A DNA stretch of 64,000 nucleotides from Pseudomonas azotoformans (GCF_900103345.1 NZ_LT629702.1:5805501-5869500); one strand, 5' to 3'; counted from the first letter of the stretch, positions 19,126 to 34,782 are shown. Notes: generated from the letters alone by a model not told the origin. Translations and numbers: made by a program.

Positions 19126-19151
19126 AAGTGGCGGAAAGTGGCACAAAGTGG
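19126..19151 (+). promoter_or_regulatory. MraZ operator: three AAGTGG boxes with 10-bp spacing
   Basis: AAGTGG occurs at 19126-19131, 19136-19141 and 19146-19151, exactly one per helical turn and just at and after the predicted start of transcription. Known MraZ sites are direct repeats of TGGG or AAAGTG type with 10-bp period upstream of mraZ. Autorepression of the dcw cluster by MraZ is therefore expected. Confidence 0.75.
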
Positions 19152-19193
19152 GTTTTTTGAACGTAAAACGCTAAAATTTGGAGAAACGCATCT

Positions 19194-19649
19194 GTGTTTC
19201 GCGGAGCTAACGCTATCAGTCTCGATGCAAAAGGCCGTCTCGCCATGCCGAGCCGGTATCGTGACGAGCTCATTTCGCGAAGTTCCGGACAGTTGATCAT
19301 CACCATCGATGCCGTTGACCCTTGTTTATGTGTTTACCCGCTCGATGAGTGGGAGTTGATTGAAACCAAACTGCGCGCCTTGCCTTCATTGCGTGAAGAG
19401 AACCGTCGCCTTCAGCGTTTGCTGATTGGTAATGCCGTCGACCTCGAGTTGGATGGCAGCGGTCGTTTCCTGGTGCCGCCGCGTCTGCGCGAGTACGCCA
19501 AGCTGGATAAGCGCGCAATGCTGGTTGGCCAACTGAACAAGTTCCAATTGTGGGACGAAGATGCCTGGGATGCTGTTTCTGCAGCTGACCTGGCTGCTAT
19601 TCAACAACCGGGCGCCATGCCTGATGAACTGCGTGATTTGATCCTGTGA
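19194..19649 (+). CDS. mraZ: Transcriptional regulator MraZ
   Basis: A 151-residue protein with two SpoVT/AbrB-type DNA-binding halves, each showing the DxxxR signature: [17 protein letters not shown] (about residues 10-26) and [17 protein letters not shown] (about 83-99). MraZ is a dodecameric-ring repressor that binds the repeats upstream of its own gene and controls the division and wall genes that follow. It starts with GTG (frame [11 protein letters not shown]). The stop overlaps the GTG of rsmH by 4 bases. Confidence 0.95.
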   Translation: MFRGANAISLDAKGRLAMPSRYRDELISRSSGQLIITIDAVDPCLCVYPLDEWELIETKLRALPSLREENRRLQRLLIGNAVDLELDGSGRFLVPPRLREYAKLDKRAMLVGQLNKFQLWDEDAWDAVSAADLAAIQQPGAMPDELRDLIL

Positions 19650-20589
19650 CTATTGATAGCGGCTTTAACCACATCACCGTACTGCTTGACGAAGCCGTTG
19701 AGGCTCTCGCCGTACGCGCGGATGGCTGCTATCTGGACGGCACGTTCGGCAGGGGCGGGCATAGCCGGTTGATACTCAGCCAGCTCGGGTCCGACGGCAA
19801 ACTCCTCGGATTCGACAAAGACCCCCAAGCGATTGCCACCGGGCAAGCGCTAGCGGCCGAAGACGGCCGCTTTGTCGTTGTGCAGCGCAGCTTTGCCGAG
19901 CTGGGTGCCGAAGTCGCCGAGCGCGGCATGGCGGGCAAGGTGGCCGGGGTTTTGCTCGACCTGGGCGTGTCCTCGCCGCAACTCGATGACCCGGAGCGCG
20001 GCTTCAGTTTCATGAACGACGGTCCGCTCGATATGCGCATGGACCCGACCCGTGGCGTCAGCGCCGCACAGTTCATTGCCACCGCGCCGGTGGAAGAAAT
20101 CGCCCGTGTGTTCAAGGAATACGGTGAAGAACGCTTCGCCGGCCGCATGGCGCGTGCCGTGGTCGAGCGTCGCGAAATCCAGCCGTTCGAGCGCACTGCC
20201 GACCTGGCCGAAGTGCTGAAGGTCGCCAACCCTGCGTGGGAAAAGGGCAAGAACCCGGCGACCCGTGCGTTCCAAGGTCTGCGTATTCACGTCAACAACG
20301 AATTGGGCGACCTGGAGGCCGGCCTCGAGGCTGCCTTCGAGGCGCTGGAAGTGGGCGGTCGCCTGGTGGTGATCAGCTTCCACTCCCTGGAAGACCGTAT
20401 CGTCAAACTGTTCATGCGCCGCCTGGTCAAGGGTGAGTCCGACAACCTGCCGCGCAACCTGCCGGTACGGTTCGAAGCCTTTGTGCCGAAAATCAAAATC
20501 CATGGCAAAGCGCAGTTCGCCTCCGAAGCCGAGCTCAAGGCCAACCCACGTTCCCGTAGCGCCGTCATGCGCGTCGCGGAGAAGTTGCG

Positions 20590-20593
<4 letters not shown>
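19646..20593 (+). CDS. rsmH: 16S rRNA (cytosine1402-N4)-methyltransferase RsmH (MraW)
   Basis: A 315-residue SAM-dependent methyltransferase that N4-methylates C1402 of 16S rRNA, the same nucleotide that RsmI (17517-18389) 2'-O-methylates. The conserved SAM segment is [12 protein letters not shown] (about residues 29-40); [31 protein letters not shown] and [12 protein letters not shown] are all family motifs. GTG start overlaps mraZ (GTGA) and the stop overlaps ftsL, so translation is coupled. Confidence 0.96.
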
Positions 20594-22624
<2,031 letters not shown>

Positions 22625-22625
<1 letters not shown>

Positions 22626-24088
22626 TGTCTCTTAGCCTGAACAAGATTTTTGCCCACGCCGGCCGCGATCTGCTGATCCGCGAGTTGAGCCTGGACAGCC
22701 GCAATGTGCGCGCCGGTGACCTGTTCCTGGCGGTGCCTGGCGGCAAGTTCGATGGCCGTGCACATATCGCCGACGCCCTGCAACGCGGCGCGGCTGCCGT
22801 GGCCTACGAAGTGGAAGGCGCCACCGTGTTGCCGATCACCGATGTTCCGCTGATTCCGGTCAAGGGGTTGGCCAAACAGCTCTCGGACATCGCCGGGCGT
22901 TTCTATGGCGAGCCAAGTCGGCATGTCAACCTGATCGGCGTTACCGGCACCAATGGCAAGACCAGCGTGACCCAACTGGTCGCGCAGGCCCTTGACCTGC
23001 TCGGCCAGCACTGCGGCATTGTCGGCACCTTGGGCACCGGTTTCTACGGCGCGCTGCAAAGCGGCCTGCACACCACGCCGAACCCGATTGCCGTGCAGGC
23101 GACCCTGGCCGACCTGAAAAAGGCCGGTGCCAAGGCGGTTGCGATGGAAGTGTCGTCCCACGGCCTGCACCAGGGTCGCGTTGCTGCCCTGGCCTTCGAT
23201 GTGGCGGTGATGACTAACCTGTCCCGCGATCACCTCGACTACCACGGCACCATGGAAGCCTACGCTGCCGAGAAGGCCAAGCTGTTCGCCTGGAATGACT
23301 TGAAGTGCCGCGTAGTGAACCTGGACGACGAATTCGGTCGCCAACTGGCCGCCGAAGAGCGTGAGTCGCGCCTGATCAGCTACAGCCTGGAAGACGCCAG
23401 CGCGTACCTGTATTGCCGCGATGCCCAATTCAATGACGAAGGCGTGCGCGCGACGTTGGTGACGCCTCAGGGCGAACATCATCTGCGCAGCACCTTGCTC
23501 GGTCGTTTCAACCTGAGCAACACCCTGGCGGCCGTCGGCGCATTGCTCGGCCTGGATTACGCTCTCGATGAAATCCTGCGTGTGCTGCCCAAGCTGGAAG
23601 GCCCGGTCGGTCGCATGCAGCGCCTGGGTGGCGGCAAACAGCCGTTGGTGGTGGTCGATTACGCCCACACCCCGGACGCCCTGGAAAAAGTCCTGGTGGC
23701 CCTGCGTCCACACGCCAAGGGCAAGCTCCTGTGCCTGTTTGGCTGCGGTGGTGATCGTGATCGCGGCAAGCGCCCGTTGATGGCTGAGATTGTCGAGCGC
23801 CTGGCCGATGGCGTGCTCGTCACCGACGACAACCCACGCAGCGAAGACCCGAGCCAGATTTTCGACGATATCCGCGTCGGCTTCAAAGATGTGTCCAAGG
23901 CTACGTTCGTCGCCGGTCGCGGCGCAGCCATTGCCCAATTGATCGCCAGCGCCAGTGCTGACGACGTGGTGGTGCTGGCCGGTAAAGGTCACGAGGACTA
24001 TCAGGAAATCAACGGCGAGCGCCATGCCTTCTCCGATCTGGTCGAGGCCGATCACGCCTTGACCGCCTGGGAGGTTGCCCATGCTTAA
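22625..24088 (+). CDS. murE: UDP-N-acetylmuramoyl-tripeptide synthetase MurE (meso-DAP adding)
   Basis: A 487-residue Mur ligase. The ATP loop is GVTGTNGKTSVTQ (about residues 105-117), ATP-dependent condensation is supported by VMTNLSRDHLDYHG, and the DDNPRSEDP motif near residue 400 is the diagnostic specificity loop for meso-diaminopimelate. It adds the third residue to UDP-MurNAc-L-Ala-D-Glu in the cytoplasm. The ATG at 22625 shares one base with the ftsI stop (TGATG). Confidence 0.96.
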
Positions 24089-25451
24089 ACCGATGATGTT
24101 CAGCGAACTGACCCAGGCCCTGTCGGCCCGTGTACTGTCCAGCGATTGCCGCTTCGACGGCGTGAGTATCGACAGCCGCAACATCAAGCCGGGGCAACTG
24201 TTTGTCGCCCTGGCTGGCCCGCGTTTCGATGGTCACGACTACCTGAATGAAGTCGCCGCCAAAGGCGCCGTGGGTGCCTTGGTGCAACGCGAAGTCGCGG
24301 ATTCCACACTGCCGCAATTGCTGGTCGCCGACACCCGCCTGGCCCTTGGCCAATTGGGTGCGTTGAACCGTGCCGCGTTCACCAACCCCGTTGCGGCCAT
24401 CACCGGATCCAGCGGCAAGACCACGGTCAAGGAACTGCTCGCCGGTGTGTTGCGCACTCGCGGCCCGGTGCTCGCAACCCGTGGCAACCTGAACAATGAC
24501 TTCGGCGCACCGCTGACCCTGCTCGAACTGGCCCCGGAACACACCGCGGCGGTGATCGAGCTGGGCGCGTCGCGCATCGGTGAAATCGCCTACACCGTGG
24601 CACTGACCAAGCCCCACGTGGCGATCATCAACAATGCCGGAACTGCCCACGTCGGCGAGTTCGGCGGCCCGGAAAAAATCGTCGAAGCCAAGGGTGAAAT
24701 CCTCGAAGGTCTCGATGCATCCGGCACTGCTGTACTGAATCTTGACGACAAGGCCTTCGAAACCTGGCGTGTACGCGCCGCCGGGCGCAAGGTCCTGACG
24801 TTTGCCGTGCGCAACGCTGCGGCTGATTTCCATGCGTCCGACATTACCGTCGACGCCCGTGGTTGCCCGTCCTTTACCTTGCACACCCCGCAGGGCAATG
24901 AGCACGTGCAGTTGAACCTGCTGGGCAACCATAACGTCGCCAATGCCCTGGCCGCCGCCGCTGCCGCCTACGCCCTGGGCGTGTCGTTGTTCGGCATCGC
25001 CACCGGGCTTGGCGCGGTGCAGCCGGTCAAGGGCCGCACCGTGGCGCAGTTGGCGAGCAACGGCATGCGCGTGATCGATGACACTTACAACGCCAACCAG
25101 TCCTCGGTCTGCGCCGCAATCGACCTGCTTAAAGGCTTCGATGGCCGCAAGGTACTGGTGCTGGGTGATATCGCCGAGCTGGGCGACTGGGCTGAACAGT
25201 CCCACCGTGAGGTCGGTGCCTACGCCACCGGCAACGTCGACGCGCTGTACGCCGTCGGCCCGAACATGGCCCATGCCGTCAATGCGTTCGGCCCCGGTGC
25301 ACGTCATTTCGCGACCCAGGCCGAGCTGATCCAGGCGCTGACGGCGTCTGAACACGACAAACATACAACCATTTTGATCAAGGGATCGCGCAGCGCGGTG
25401 ATGGAAAACGTCGTCGCGGCCTTGTGTGGCTCAAGTACGGAGAAACATTAA
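24081..25451 (+). CDS. murF: UDP-N-acetylmuramoyl-tripeptide--D-alanyl-D-alanine ligase MurF
   Basis: A 456-residue Mur ligase that attaches D-Ala-D-Ala to the tripeptide. The ATP loop is [15 protein letters not shown], with [13 protein letters not shown] after it and [14 protein letters not shown] in the central domain, all typical of MurF. ATG at 24081 was chosen over an in-frame TTG two codons earlier; it overlaps the murE end by 8 bases and the murF stop shares one base with the mraY ATG (TAATG). Confidence 0.95.
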   Translation: MLKPMMFSELTQALSARVLSSDCRFDGVSIDSRNIKPGQLFVALAGPRFDGHDYLNEVAAKGAVGALVQREVADSTLPQLLVADTRLALGQLGALNRAAFTNPVAAITGSSGKTTVKELLAGVLRTRGPVLATRGNLNNDFGAPLTLLELAPEHTAAVIELGASRIGEIAYTVALTKPHVAIINNAGTAHVGEFGGPEKIVEAKGEILEGLDASGTAVLNLDDKAFETWRVRAAGRKVLTFAVRNAAADFHASDITVDARGCPSFTLHTPQGNEHVQLNLLGNHNVANALAAAAAAYALGVSLFGIATGLGAVQPVKGRTVAQLASNGMRVIDDTYNANQSSVCAAIDLLKGFDGRKVLVLGDIAELGDWAEQSHREVGAYATGNVDALYAVGPNMAHAVNAFGPGARHFATQAELIQALTASEHDKHTTILIKGSRSAVMENVVAALCGSSTEKH

Positions 25452-26533
25452 TGCTGCTGCTGCTGGCTGAGTATCTGCAACAGTTCCACAAAGGCTTCGC
25501 GGTCTTTCAGTACCTGACCCTGCGCGGGATCCTGGGTGTGCTGACCGCGTTGTGTTTGTCGCTGTTCCTGGGACCGTGGATGATCCGCACCCTGCAGAAC
25601 CTGCAAATTGGTCAATCGGTTCGTAATGACGGCCCGCAGTCGCACCTGTCCAAGTCCGGCACCCCGACCATGGGCGGTGCGCTGATACTGTCCTCCATCG
25701 GCGTCAGCACGTTGCTGTGGGCCGACCTGCACAACCGCTACGTGTGGACTGTGTTGTTGGTGACGTTGCTGTTCGGCGCCATCGGCTGGGTGGATGACTA
25801 CCGCAAAGTGATCGAGAAGAACTCCAAGGGCCTGCCAAGCCGCTGGAAGTATTTCTGGCAGTCGGTGTTTGGCCTCGCCGCGGCGATTTTCCTCTACACC
25901 ACTGCGCCAAGCGCAGTGGAAACGACCCTGATCATCCCGATGCTCAAGGACGCCAGCATTCCCCTGGGCATCGGCTTCGTGGTGCTGACCTATTTCGTGA
26001 TCGTCGGCTCCAGCAACGCGGTCAACCTCACCGACGGCCTCGACGGCCTGGCGATCATGCCGACGGTGATGGTGGGCGGCGCGCTCGGCATCTTTTGCTA
26101 CCTGTCGGGTAACGTGAAATTCGCCGAGTACCTGCTGATCCCTTACGTGCCGGGCGCGGGTGAGTTGATTGTGTTCTGCGGCGCACTGATCGGCGCCGGC
26201 CTTGGGTTCCTGTGGTTCAACACTTACCCCGCACAAGTGTTCATGGGCGACGTCGGCGCACTGGCGCTGGGCGCGGCCCTGGGCACCATCGCGGTGATCG
26301 TTCGCCAGGAAATCGTGCTGTTCATCATGGGCGGTGTGTTCGTGATGGAAACCCTGTCGGTGGTCATCCAGGTGGCGTCCTTCAAATTGACCGGGCGTCG
26401 TGTGTTCCGCATGGCGCCGATTCACCACCACTTTGAACTCAAGGGCTGGCCCGAGCCACGCGTGATTGTCCGCTTCTGGATCATCACCGTGATCCTGGTG
26501 CTGATCGGCCTTGCCACCCTGAAACTGAGGTAG
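25451..26533 (+). CDS. mraY: Phospho-N-acetylmuramoyl-pentapeptide-transferase MraY
   Basis: A 360-residue polytopic inner-membrane enzyme that makes lipid I by transferring phospho-MurNAc-pentapeptide to undecaprenyl phosphate. Motifs: [12 protein letters not shown] (about residues 71-82), WVDDYRKV, the aspartate-rich [10 protein letters not shown] (about 195-204), and [11 protein letters not shown] in the last cytoplasmic loop. About ten hydrophobic helices are evident. ATG at 25451 was chosen; upstream in-frame codons lie in murF. Confidence 0.96.
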   Translation: MLLLLAEYLQQFHKGFAVFQYLTLRGILGVLTALCLSLFLGPWMIRTLQNLQIGQSVRNDGPQSHLSKSGTPTMGGALILSSIGVSTLLWADLHNRYVWTVLLVTLLFGAIGWVDDYRKVIEKNSKGLPSRWKYFWQSVFGLAAAIFLYTTAPSAVETTLIIPMLKDASIPLGIGFVVLTYFVIVGSSNAVNLTDGLDGLAIMPTVMVGGALGIFCYLSGNVKFAEYLLIPYVPGAGELIVFCGALIGAGLGFLWFNTYPAQVFMGDVGALALGAALGTIAVIVRQEIVLFIMGGVFVMETLSVVIQVASFKLTGRRVFRMAPIHHHFELKGWPEPRVIVRFWIITVILVLIGLATLKLR

Positions 26534-26539
26534 AAACGA

Positions 26540-27886
26540 GTGTCCCTGATCGCTTCAGACCACTTCCGCATCGTTGTCGGCCTCGGCAAGAGCGGCATGT
26601 CCCTGGTTCGCTTCCTGGCGAACCGGGGCACGTCGTTTGCCGTGGCCGATACGCGGGAAAATCCACCGGAGCTGGTCACGCTGCGCCGTGACTACCCGCA
26701 CGTGGAAGTGCGTTGTGGCGAGCTGGATGTCGAGTTTCTGTGCCGTGCCGACGAGCTCTACGTGAGCCCCGGCCTGGCCCTGGCGACTCCGGCCCTGCAA
26801 GCCGCCGCTGCGCGTGGCGTTAAGCTGTCCGGCGATATCGACCTGTTTGCGCGTAACGCGAAGGCGCCGATCGTGGCCATCAGCGGTTCCAACGCGAAAA
26901 GCACCGTGACGACCCTGGTCGGCGAGATGGCGGCTGCGGCCGGCAAACGCGTGGCCGTGGGCGGCAACCTCGGCACACCGGCGCTGGACCTGCTCAGCGA
27001 CGACATCGAGTTGTACGTGATGGAGCTGTCGAGCTTCCAACTGGAAACCACCCACGACCTCGGTGCCGAAGTGGCGACCGTGTTGAACGTGAGCGAGGAC
27101 CACATGGACCGCTACAGCGGCCTGCCGGCGTACCACCTGGCCAAGCACCGGATTTTCCGCGGTGCACGGCAAGTGGTGGTCAACCGCCAGGATGCCCTGA
27201 GCCGTCCGCTGATGGGCGAGGGCCTGCCCTGCTGGACCTTCGGCCTCGGCAAACCCGATTTCAAAGCCTTCGGCATCCGCGAAGAGAACGGCGAGAAATA
27301 CCTGGCCTTCGAATTCCAGAACCTGATGCCGGTGCGCGAGCTGAAAATCCGTGGCGCCCATAACCAGTCCAACGCCCTGGCGGCCTTGGCGCTGGGGCAT
27401 GCGGTCGGCCTGCCGTTCGACGCGATGCTCTCGGCGTTGCGCAGTTTCGGCGGTCTTGAACATCGCTGCCAGTGGGTGCGCGACCTCGACGGCGTGAGCT
27501 ACTACAACGATTCCAAGGCCACCAACGTCGGTGCAGCCCTGGCAGCCATCGAAGGCCTTGGCGCCGATATCGAAGGCAAGCTGGTGCTGATCGCCGGTGG
27601 CGACGGCAAGGGTGCCGACTTCAAGGACCTTAAAGGCCCGGTGGCTGAACATTGCCGCGCCGTGGTGCTGATGGGCCGCGATTCCGATTTGATCGCCGCC
27701 GCCCTCGGTGACGCGGTGCCGCAAGTGCGCGCCACATCCCTGGACGACGCCATCGCCCACTGCAAGGCCCTGGCCCAGTCCGGCGATGCCGTGCTGCTGT
27801 CGCCAGCCTGCGCCAGTTTCGACATGTTCAAGAACTACGAAGAGCGCGGCCAGCTGTTCGCTCGCGCCGTGGAGGCCTTGGCATGA
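26540..27886 (+). CDS. murD: UDP-N-acetylmuramoylalanine--D-glutamate ligase MurD
   Basis: A 448-residue Mur ligase adding D-glutamate. The glycine-rich N-terminal loop is VVGLGKSGMSLV, the ATP loop is AISGSNAKSTVTTLVGEM and NVSEDHMDRY supplies the metal-binding residues; YYNDSKATNVGAALAA is the typical MurD segment with the carbamylated-lysine neighbour region earlier. It starts with GTG at 26540, six bases after mraY, and overlaps ftsW by 4 bases (ATGA). Confidence 0.95.
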   Translation: MSLIASDHFRIVVGLGKSGMSLVRFLANRGTSFAVADTRENPPELVTLRRDYPHVEVRCGELDVEFLCRADELYVSPGLALATPALQAAAARGVKLSGDIDLFARNAKAPIVAISGSNAKSTVTTLVGEMAAAAGKRVAVGGNLGTPALDLLSDDIELYVMELSSFQLETTHDLGAEVATVLNVSEDHMDRYSGLPAYHLAKHRIFRGARQVVVNRQDALSRPLMGEGLPCWTFGLGKPDFKAFGIREENGEKYLAFEFQNLMPVRELKIRGAHNQSNALAALALGHAVGLPFDAMLSALRSFGGLEHRCQWVRDLDGVSYYNDSKATNVGAALAAIEGLGADIEGKLVLIAGGDGKGADFKDLKGPVAEHCRAVVLMGRDSDLIAAALGDAVPQVRATSLDDAIAHCKALAQSGDAVLLSPACASFDMFKNYEERGQLFARAVEALA

Positions 27887-29106
27887 GCATCAACTTTAGA
27901 AACATCATCAAGCCGTACCCGTCGCCGATCATTACCGGGCGCGGTATCGACCTCGATTTCCCGATGCTCGCCGGTTGCCTCGCCTTGCTGGGCCTGGGCC
28001 TGGTGATGATCACCTCGGCGTCGTCCGAAGTGGCTGCGGTGCAGTCGGGCAATACCCTGTACATGATGATCCGTCACCTGGTGTACCTGGTGATCGGCCT
28101 CGGCGCGTGCATCGTCACCATGATGATCCCCATCGCCACCTGGCAACGCCTGGGCTGGCTGATGCTGATCGGGGCGTTCGGCTTGCTGATCATGGTGATC
28201 CTGCCCGGCATCGGCCGCGAGGTGAACGGTTCGATGCGCTGGATCGGCTTTGGCGCGTTCAACGTGCAGCCGTCGGAAATCGCCAAGGTGTTCGTGGTGA
28301 TCTACCTGGCCGGCTACCTGGTACGCCGCCAGAAGGAAGTGCGCGAGAGCTGGATGGGTTTCTTCAAGCCGTTCATCGTGCTGCTGCCCATGGCTGGCCT
28401 GCTGCTGATGGAGCCCGACTTCGGTGCCACCGTCGTGATGATGGGCGCTGCTGCGGCGATGCTTTTCCTTGGCGGTGTGGGGCTGTTCCGCTTCACCTTG
28501 ATGGTGGTGCTGGCCGTGGCGGCGGTGACCGTCCTGGTGCAGGCACAACCCTACCGGATGGCGCGTCTGATCACCTTTACCGACCCCTGGGCCGACCAGT
28601 TCGGTTCCGGCTACCAGTTGACCCAGGCGCTGATTGCCTTCGGTCGCGGCGAGTGGCTGGGCGTGGGCCTGGGCAACAGTGTGCAGAAGCAGTTCTACCT
28701 GCCGGAAGCGCACACCGACTTCGTGTTCTCGGTACTGGCCGAAGAGCTCGGCGTGGTGGGTTCGCTGTGCACGGTCGCGCTGTTCGTGTTCGTGTGTGTA
28801 CGCGGCATGTACATCGGCCTGTGGGCCGAGAAGGCCAAACAGTATTTCGCCGCTTATGTGGCGTACGGCTTGTCGTTCCTGTGGATCGGCCAGTTCCTGA
28901 TCAACATCGGTGTGAACGTCGGTCTGCTGCCGACCAAGGGCTTGACCTTGCCGTTCCTCAGTTATGGCGGCAGTTCGTTGGTGATCTGCTGCGCATGCCT
29001 GGGCTTGTTGCTGCGCATCGAGTGGGAGAGTCGGACCCATCTGGGCAGCGAAGAGATGGAGTTCAGCGAGAGCGACTTCGCCGAGGAGCCGACCCATGGG
29101 CGCTAA
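27883..29106 (+). CDS. ftsW: Septal peptidoglycan glycosyltransferase FtsW
   Basis: A 407-residue SEDS-family polytopic membrane protein that polymerises lipid II at the septum with FtsI. The conserved SEDS segments are visible: NGSMRWIGFGAFNVQPSE, MEPDFGATVV (with the catalytic aspartate), AHTDFVFSVLAEELG and LPFLSYGGSSL. About ten transmembrane helices are evident. It overlaps murD by 4 bases at the start and murG by 11 bases at the end. Confidence 0.95.
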   Translation: MSINFRNIIKPYPSPIITGRGIDLDFPMLAGCLALLGLGLVMITSASSEVAAVQSGNTLYMMIRHLVYLVIGLGACIVTMMIPIATWQRLGWLMLIGAFGLLIMVILPGIGREVNGSMRWIGFGAFNVQPSEIAKVFVVIYLAGYLVRRQKEVRESWMGFFKPFIVLLPMAGLLLMEPDFGATVVMMGAAAAMLFLGGVGLFRFTLMVVLAVAAVTVLVQAQPYRMARLITFTDPWADQFGSGYQLTQALIAFGRGEWLGVGLGNSVQKQFYLPEAHTDFVFSVLAEELGVVGSLCTVALFVFVCVRGMYIGLWAEKAKQYFAAYVAYGLSFLWIGQFLINIGVNVGLLPTKGLTLPFLSYGGSSLVICCACLGLLLRIEWESRTHLGSEEMEFSESDFAEEPTHGR

Positions 29107-30158
29107 CGTGCTGATCATGGCGGGCGGCACTGGGGGCCACGTGTTCCCGGCCCTGGCCTGTGCGCGGGAATTCCAGAACCGTGGTTACACCGTGCACTGG
29201 TTGGGCACGCCGCGCGGCATCGAAAACGAGCTGGTGCCGAATGCTGGTTTGCCGCTGCACCTGATCAACGTCACCGGCCTGCGTGGCAAGGGCAAGTTGT
29301 CCCTGCTCAAGGCGCCGTTCGTGTTGCTCAAGGCGGTGTGGCAGGCGCGCAAGATCATTCGTGAACTGAAGCCGGTGTGTGTGCTCGGTTTTGGTGGGTA
29401 TGTGACCGGCCCGGGTGGCGTCGCCGCCAAGCTCGCTGGCGTGCCTGTGATCGTGCACGAACAGAACGCCGTCGCCGGCACCGCCAACCGCCTGCTGGTG
29501 CCTCTGGCGGCGCGGGTGTGCGAGGCCTTCCCGAAGACTTTTGCTGCATCGGACAAGCTGCGCACCACCGGCAACCCGGTGCGTACCGAACTGTTCATGG
29601 GCATCGCCCGTGAAGCATTGGCCGGGCGAAAGGCGCACCTGCTGGTCATGGGCGGTAGCCTGGGCTCCGAGCCTTTGAACAAACTGCTGCCGGAAGCCCT
29701 GGCACAACTGCCTGTGGAGATGCGTCCGGAGATCTTCCACCAGGCCGGCAAGAACCACGGTGAAGTCACCGCCACGCGCTATCGCGAGGCCGGTGTGGAG
29801 GCGAACGTACAGCCCTTCATCAAAGACATGGCCCATGCCTATGGCTGGGCCGACCTGGTGGTCTGCCGCTCTGGTGCGCTGACCGTCAGTGAACTGGCCG
29901 CCGCCGGTCTGCCGTCCTTGCTGGTGCCTTTGCCCCATGCGATCGACGATCACCAGACTCGCAACGCTGAATATTTGGCCGGGGAGGGCGCTGCCTTCCT
30001 GCTGCCGCAAAGAACGACTGGCGCCGCCGACTTGGCCGCACGCCTGACTGAGGTATTGATGCAACCGGAACGACTCAACAGCATGGCGAGCACCGCAAGC
30101 CGCCTGGCCAAACCTGACGCAACCCGCACCGTGGTCGATATCTGCCTGGAGGTGGCCC

Positions 30159-30166
<8 letters not shown>
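29096..30166 (+). CDS. murG: Undecaprenyldiphospho-muramoylpentapeptide beta-N-acetylglucosaminyltransferase MurG
   Basis: A 356-residue GT-B glycosyltransferase at the inner face of the membrane that converts lipid I to lipid II. The N-terminal glycine-rich loop is [28 protein letters not shown] and [12 protein letters not shown] follow, and the UDP-GlcNAc site lies in [18 protein letters not shown]. It overlaps ftsW by 11 bases and murC by 8 bases. Confidence 0.96.
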
Positions 30167-32557
<2,391 letters not shown>

Positions 32558-32561
32558 GGAC

Positions 32562-33431
32562 ATGAAAGGCGCATCGCTTCGTCATCAGCCCCCACAAGCA
32601 CCGAGCCGCAAGCCGGTGCCACGGGGTGCCAGCCGAATGGTGGCTAAAGAGCCGATGTCGGCGCGCCTGCCGAAAGCCAACTTTGGTTTCCTCAAGGCGT
32701 TGTACTGGCCGGTGTTGCTGGTGGTGCTTGGCTTCGGAACCTACGAAGGCGCGCAGCGTCTGTTGCCGTATGCCGACCGGCCGATCACCAAGATCAGCGT
32801 GCAGGGCGACCTGAGCTACATCAGCCAGCAAGCGGTCCAGCAGCGTATCGGCCCGTACCTGGCGGCGAGCTTCTTTACCATCGACCTGGCCGGCATGCGC
32901 TCGGAGCTGGAACAGATGCCGTGGATCGCCCACGCCGAAGTCCGTCGCGTATGGCCGGACCAGGTGACGATCCGCCTGGAAGAACAACTGCCCGTGGCCC
33001 GTTGGGGTGACGAAGCGCTGTTGAACAACCAGGGCCAGGCGTTCACCCCGCGTGAGCTGGCCAACTACGAACACCTGCCGCAGTTGTTCGGGCCGCAGCG
33101 GGCGCAGCAGCAAGTGATGCAGCAGTACCAGGCCTTGAGCCAGATGCTGCGGCCGCTGGGCTTCTCCATTGCACGCCTGGAACTGCGTGAACGGGGCAGC
33201 TGGTTTTTGACGACCGGGGCAGGCAGTTCCGGCCCGGGCATCCAGTTGTTGCTGGGACGCGACCGCTTGGTGGAAAAGATGCGCCGCTTCATTGCCATCT
33301 ACGACAAGACCTTGAAAGAACAGATTACGAACATTGCGAGCGTCGACCTGCGTTACGCCAACGGCCTTGCCGTCGGCTGGCGTGAACCGGCAGCGCCCAC
33401 GGCAGCGCAACCCGCTGTCGCGAAGAATTAA
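32562..33431 (+). CDS. ftsQ: Cell division protein FtsQ
   Basis: A 289-residue bitopic protein: a basic cytoplasmic tail of about 45 residues, one transmembrane helix ([18 protein letters not shown] region), then a POTRA domain beginning [14 protein letters not shown] and the FtsQ/DivIB domain with [19 protein letters not shown]. It scaffolds FtsL and FtsB in the divisome. An internal ATG upstream of the helix ([11 protein letters not shown]) is less likely as a start because ATG 32562 lies 4 bases after ddlB with a GGCTAAGGA upstream. Confidence 0.93.
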   Translation: MKGASLRHQPPQAPSRKPVPRGASRMVAKEPMSARLPKANFGFLKALYWPVLLVVLGFGTYEGAQRLLPYADRPITKISVQGDLSYISQQAVQQRIGPYLAASFFTIDLAGMRSELEQMPWIAHAEVRRVWPDQVTIRLEEQLPVARWGDEALLNNQGQAFTPRELANYEHLPQLFGPQRAQQQVMQQYQALSQMLRPLGFSIARLELRERGSWFLTTGAGSSGPGIQLLLGRDRLVEKMRRFIAIYDKTLKEQITNIASVDLRYANGLAVGWREPAAPTAAQPAVAKN

Positions 33432-33446
33432 GAAGAGGCAGGACCC

Positions 33447-34709
33447 ATGGCAAACGTGCAAAGCGGCAAAATGATCGTCGGTCTCGATATCGGCACCTCC
33501 AAGGTGGTGGCGCTGGTGGGCGAGGTCGGGGAAGACGGTGTAATCGAAATCGTCGGTATTGGCACGCATCCGTCCCGGGGCCTGAAGAAGGGCGTGGTGG
33601 TGAACATCGAGTCCACCGTGCAATCGATCCAGCGCGCCATCGAAGAAGCGCAGCTGATGGCCGGTTGCCGGATCCACTCGGCGTTCGTCGGTGTGGCGGG
33701 TAACCATATCCGCAGCCTGAACTCCCACGGCATCGTGGCGATCCGCGACCGCGAAGTCAGCTCGGCCGACCTCGAGCGCGTGCTTGACGCTGCCCAGGCC
33801 GTGGCGATCCCGGCTGACCAGCGCGTGCTGCACACCCTGCCGCAGGACTACGTGATCGACAACCAGGAAGGCGTGCGCGAGCCCCTGGGCATGTCGGGCG
33901 TGCGCCTGGAAGCCAAGGTCCACGTGGTCACCTGCGCCGTCAACGCCGCCCAGAACATTGAAAAATGCGTGCGCCGCTGCGGCCTGGAAATCGACGACAT
34001 CATTCTCGAGCAACTGGCCTCGGCCTACTCGGTACTGACCGACGACGAAAAAGAACTGGGCGTGTGCCTGGTCGATATCGGCGGCGGCACCACCGACATC
34101 GCGATCTTCACCGAGGGTGCGATCCGTCACACCGCCGTGATCCCGATTGCCGGTGACCAGGTGACCAACGACATCGCCATGGCGTTGCGTACACCGACCC
34201 AGTACGCCGAAGAAATCAAGATCCGCTACGCCTGCGCTTTGGCCAAGCTGGCGGGTGCCGGCGAGACCATCAAGGTGCCGAGCGTGGGCGATCGTCCACC
34301 GCGCGAACTGTCGCGCCAGGCCCTGGCCGAAGTGGTCGAGCCACGCTACGACGAGCTGTTCACCCTGATCCAGGCTGAACTGCGCCGCAGCGGCTACGAA
34401 GATTTGATCCCGGCCGGCATCGTGCTGACCGGTGGTACCTCGAAAATGGAAGGCGCGGTCGAGCTGGCCGAGGAAATCTTCCACATGCCGGTCCGTCTGG
34501 GCGTGCCCCATGGCGTGAAAGGCCTGGGTGACGTGGTACGCAACCCGATTTATTCCACCGGTGTGGGCTTGCTGTTGTACGGGCTGCAAAAGCAGACCGA
34601 CGGCATTTCCCTGTCGGGCCCGAGCAACCGTGACAGCTACCGCAGCGACGACGAGGCCAAGGCGCCGTTGTTCGAGCGGTTGCAGGCATGGGTCAAGGGC
34701 AACTTCTAA
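33447..34709 (+). CDS. ftsA: Cell division protein FtsA
   Basis: A 420-residue actin-like ATPase that tethers FtsZ to the membrane. The phosphate-1 motif is VGLDIGTSKVVALVG, the SHS2/1C region follows, and the second phosphate motif is LVDIGGGTTDIAIF (about residues 208-221); GIVLTGGTSKMEG is the adenosine motif. The last residues (PLFERLQAWVKGNF) form the amphipathic membrane-targeting helix. It follows ftsQ by 15 bases. Confidence 0.96.
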   Translation: MANVQSGKMIVGLDIGTSKVVALVGEVGEDGVIEIVGIGTHPSRGLKKGVVVNIESTVQSIQRAIEEAQLMAGCRIHSAFVGVAGNHIRSLNSHGIVAIRDREVSSADLERVLDAAQAVAIPADQRVLHTLPQDYVIDNQEGVREPLGMSGVRLEAKVHVVTCAVNAAQNIEKCVRRCGLEIDDIILEQLASAYSVLTDDEKELGVCLVDIGGGTTDIAIFTEGAIRHTAVIPIAGDQVTNDIAMALRTPTQYAEEIKIRYACALAKLAGAGETIKVPSVGDRPPRELSRQALAEVVEPRYDELFTLIQAELRRSGYEDLIPAGIVLTGGTSKMEGAVELAEEIFHMPVRLGVPHGVKGLGDVVRNPIYSTGVGLLLYGLQKQTDGISLSGPSNRDSYRSDDEAKAPLFERLQAWVKGNF

Positions 34710-34782
34710 CGATTTACCGCGACACCGCAACACCGTTGTAAGCAGTAGGCGAAAAAACTAGAGAAATGAAAGGAGAGGGAAC

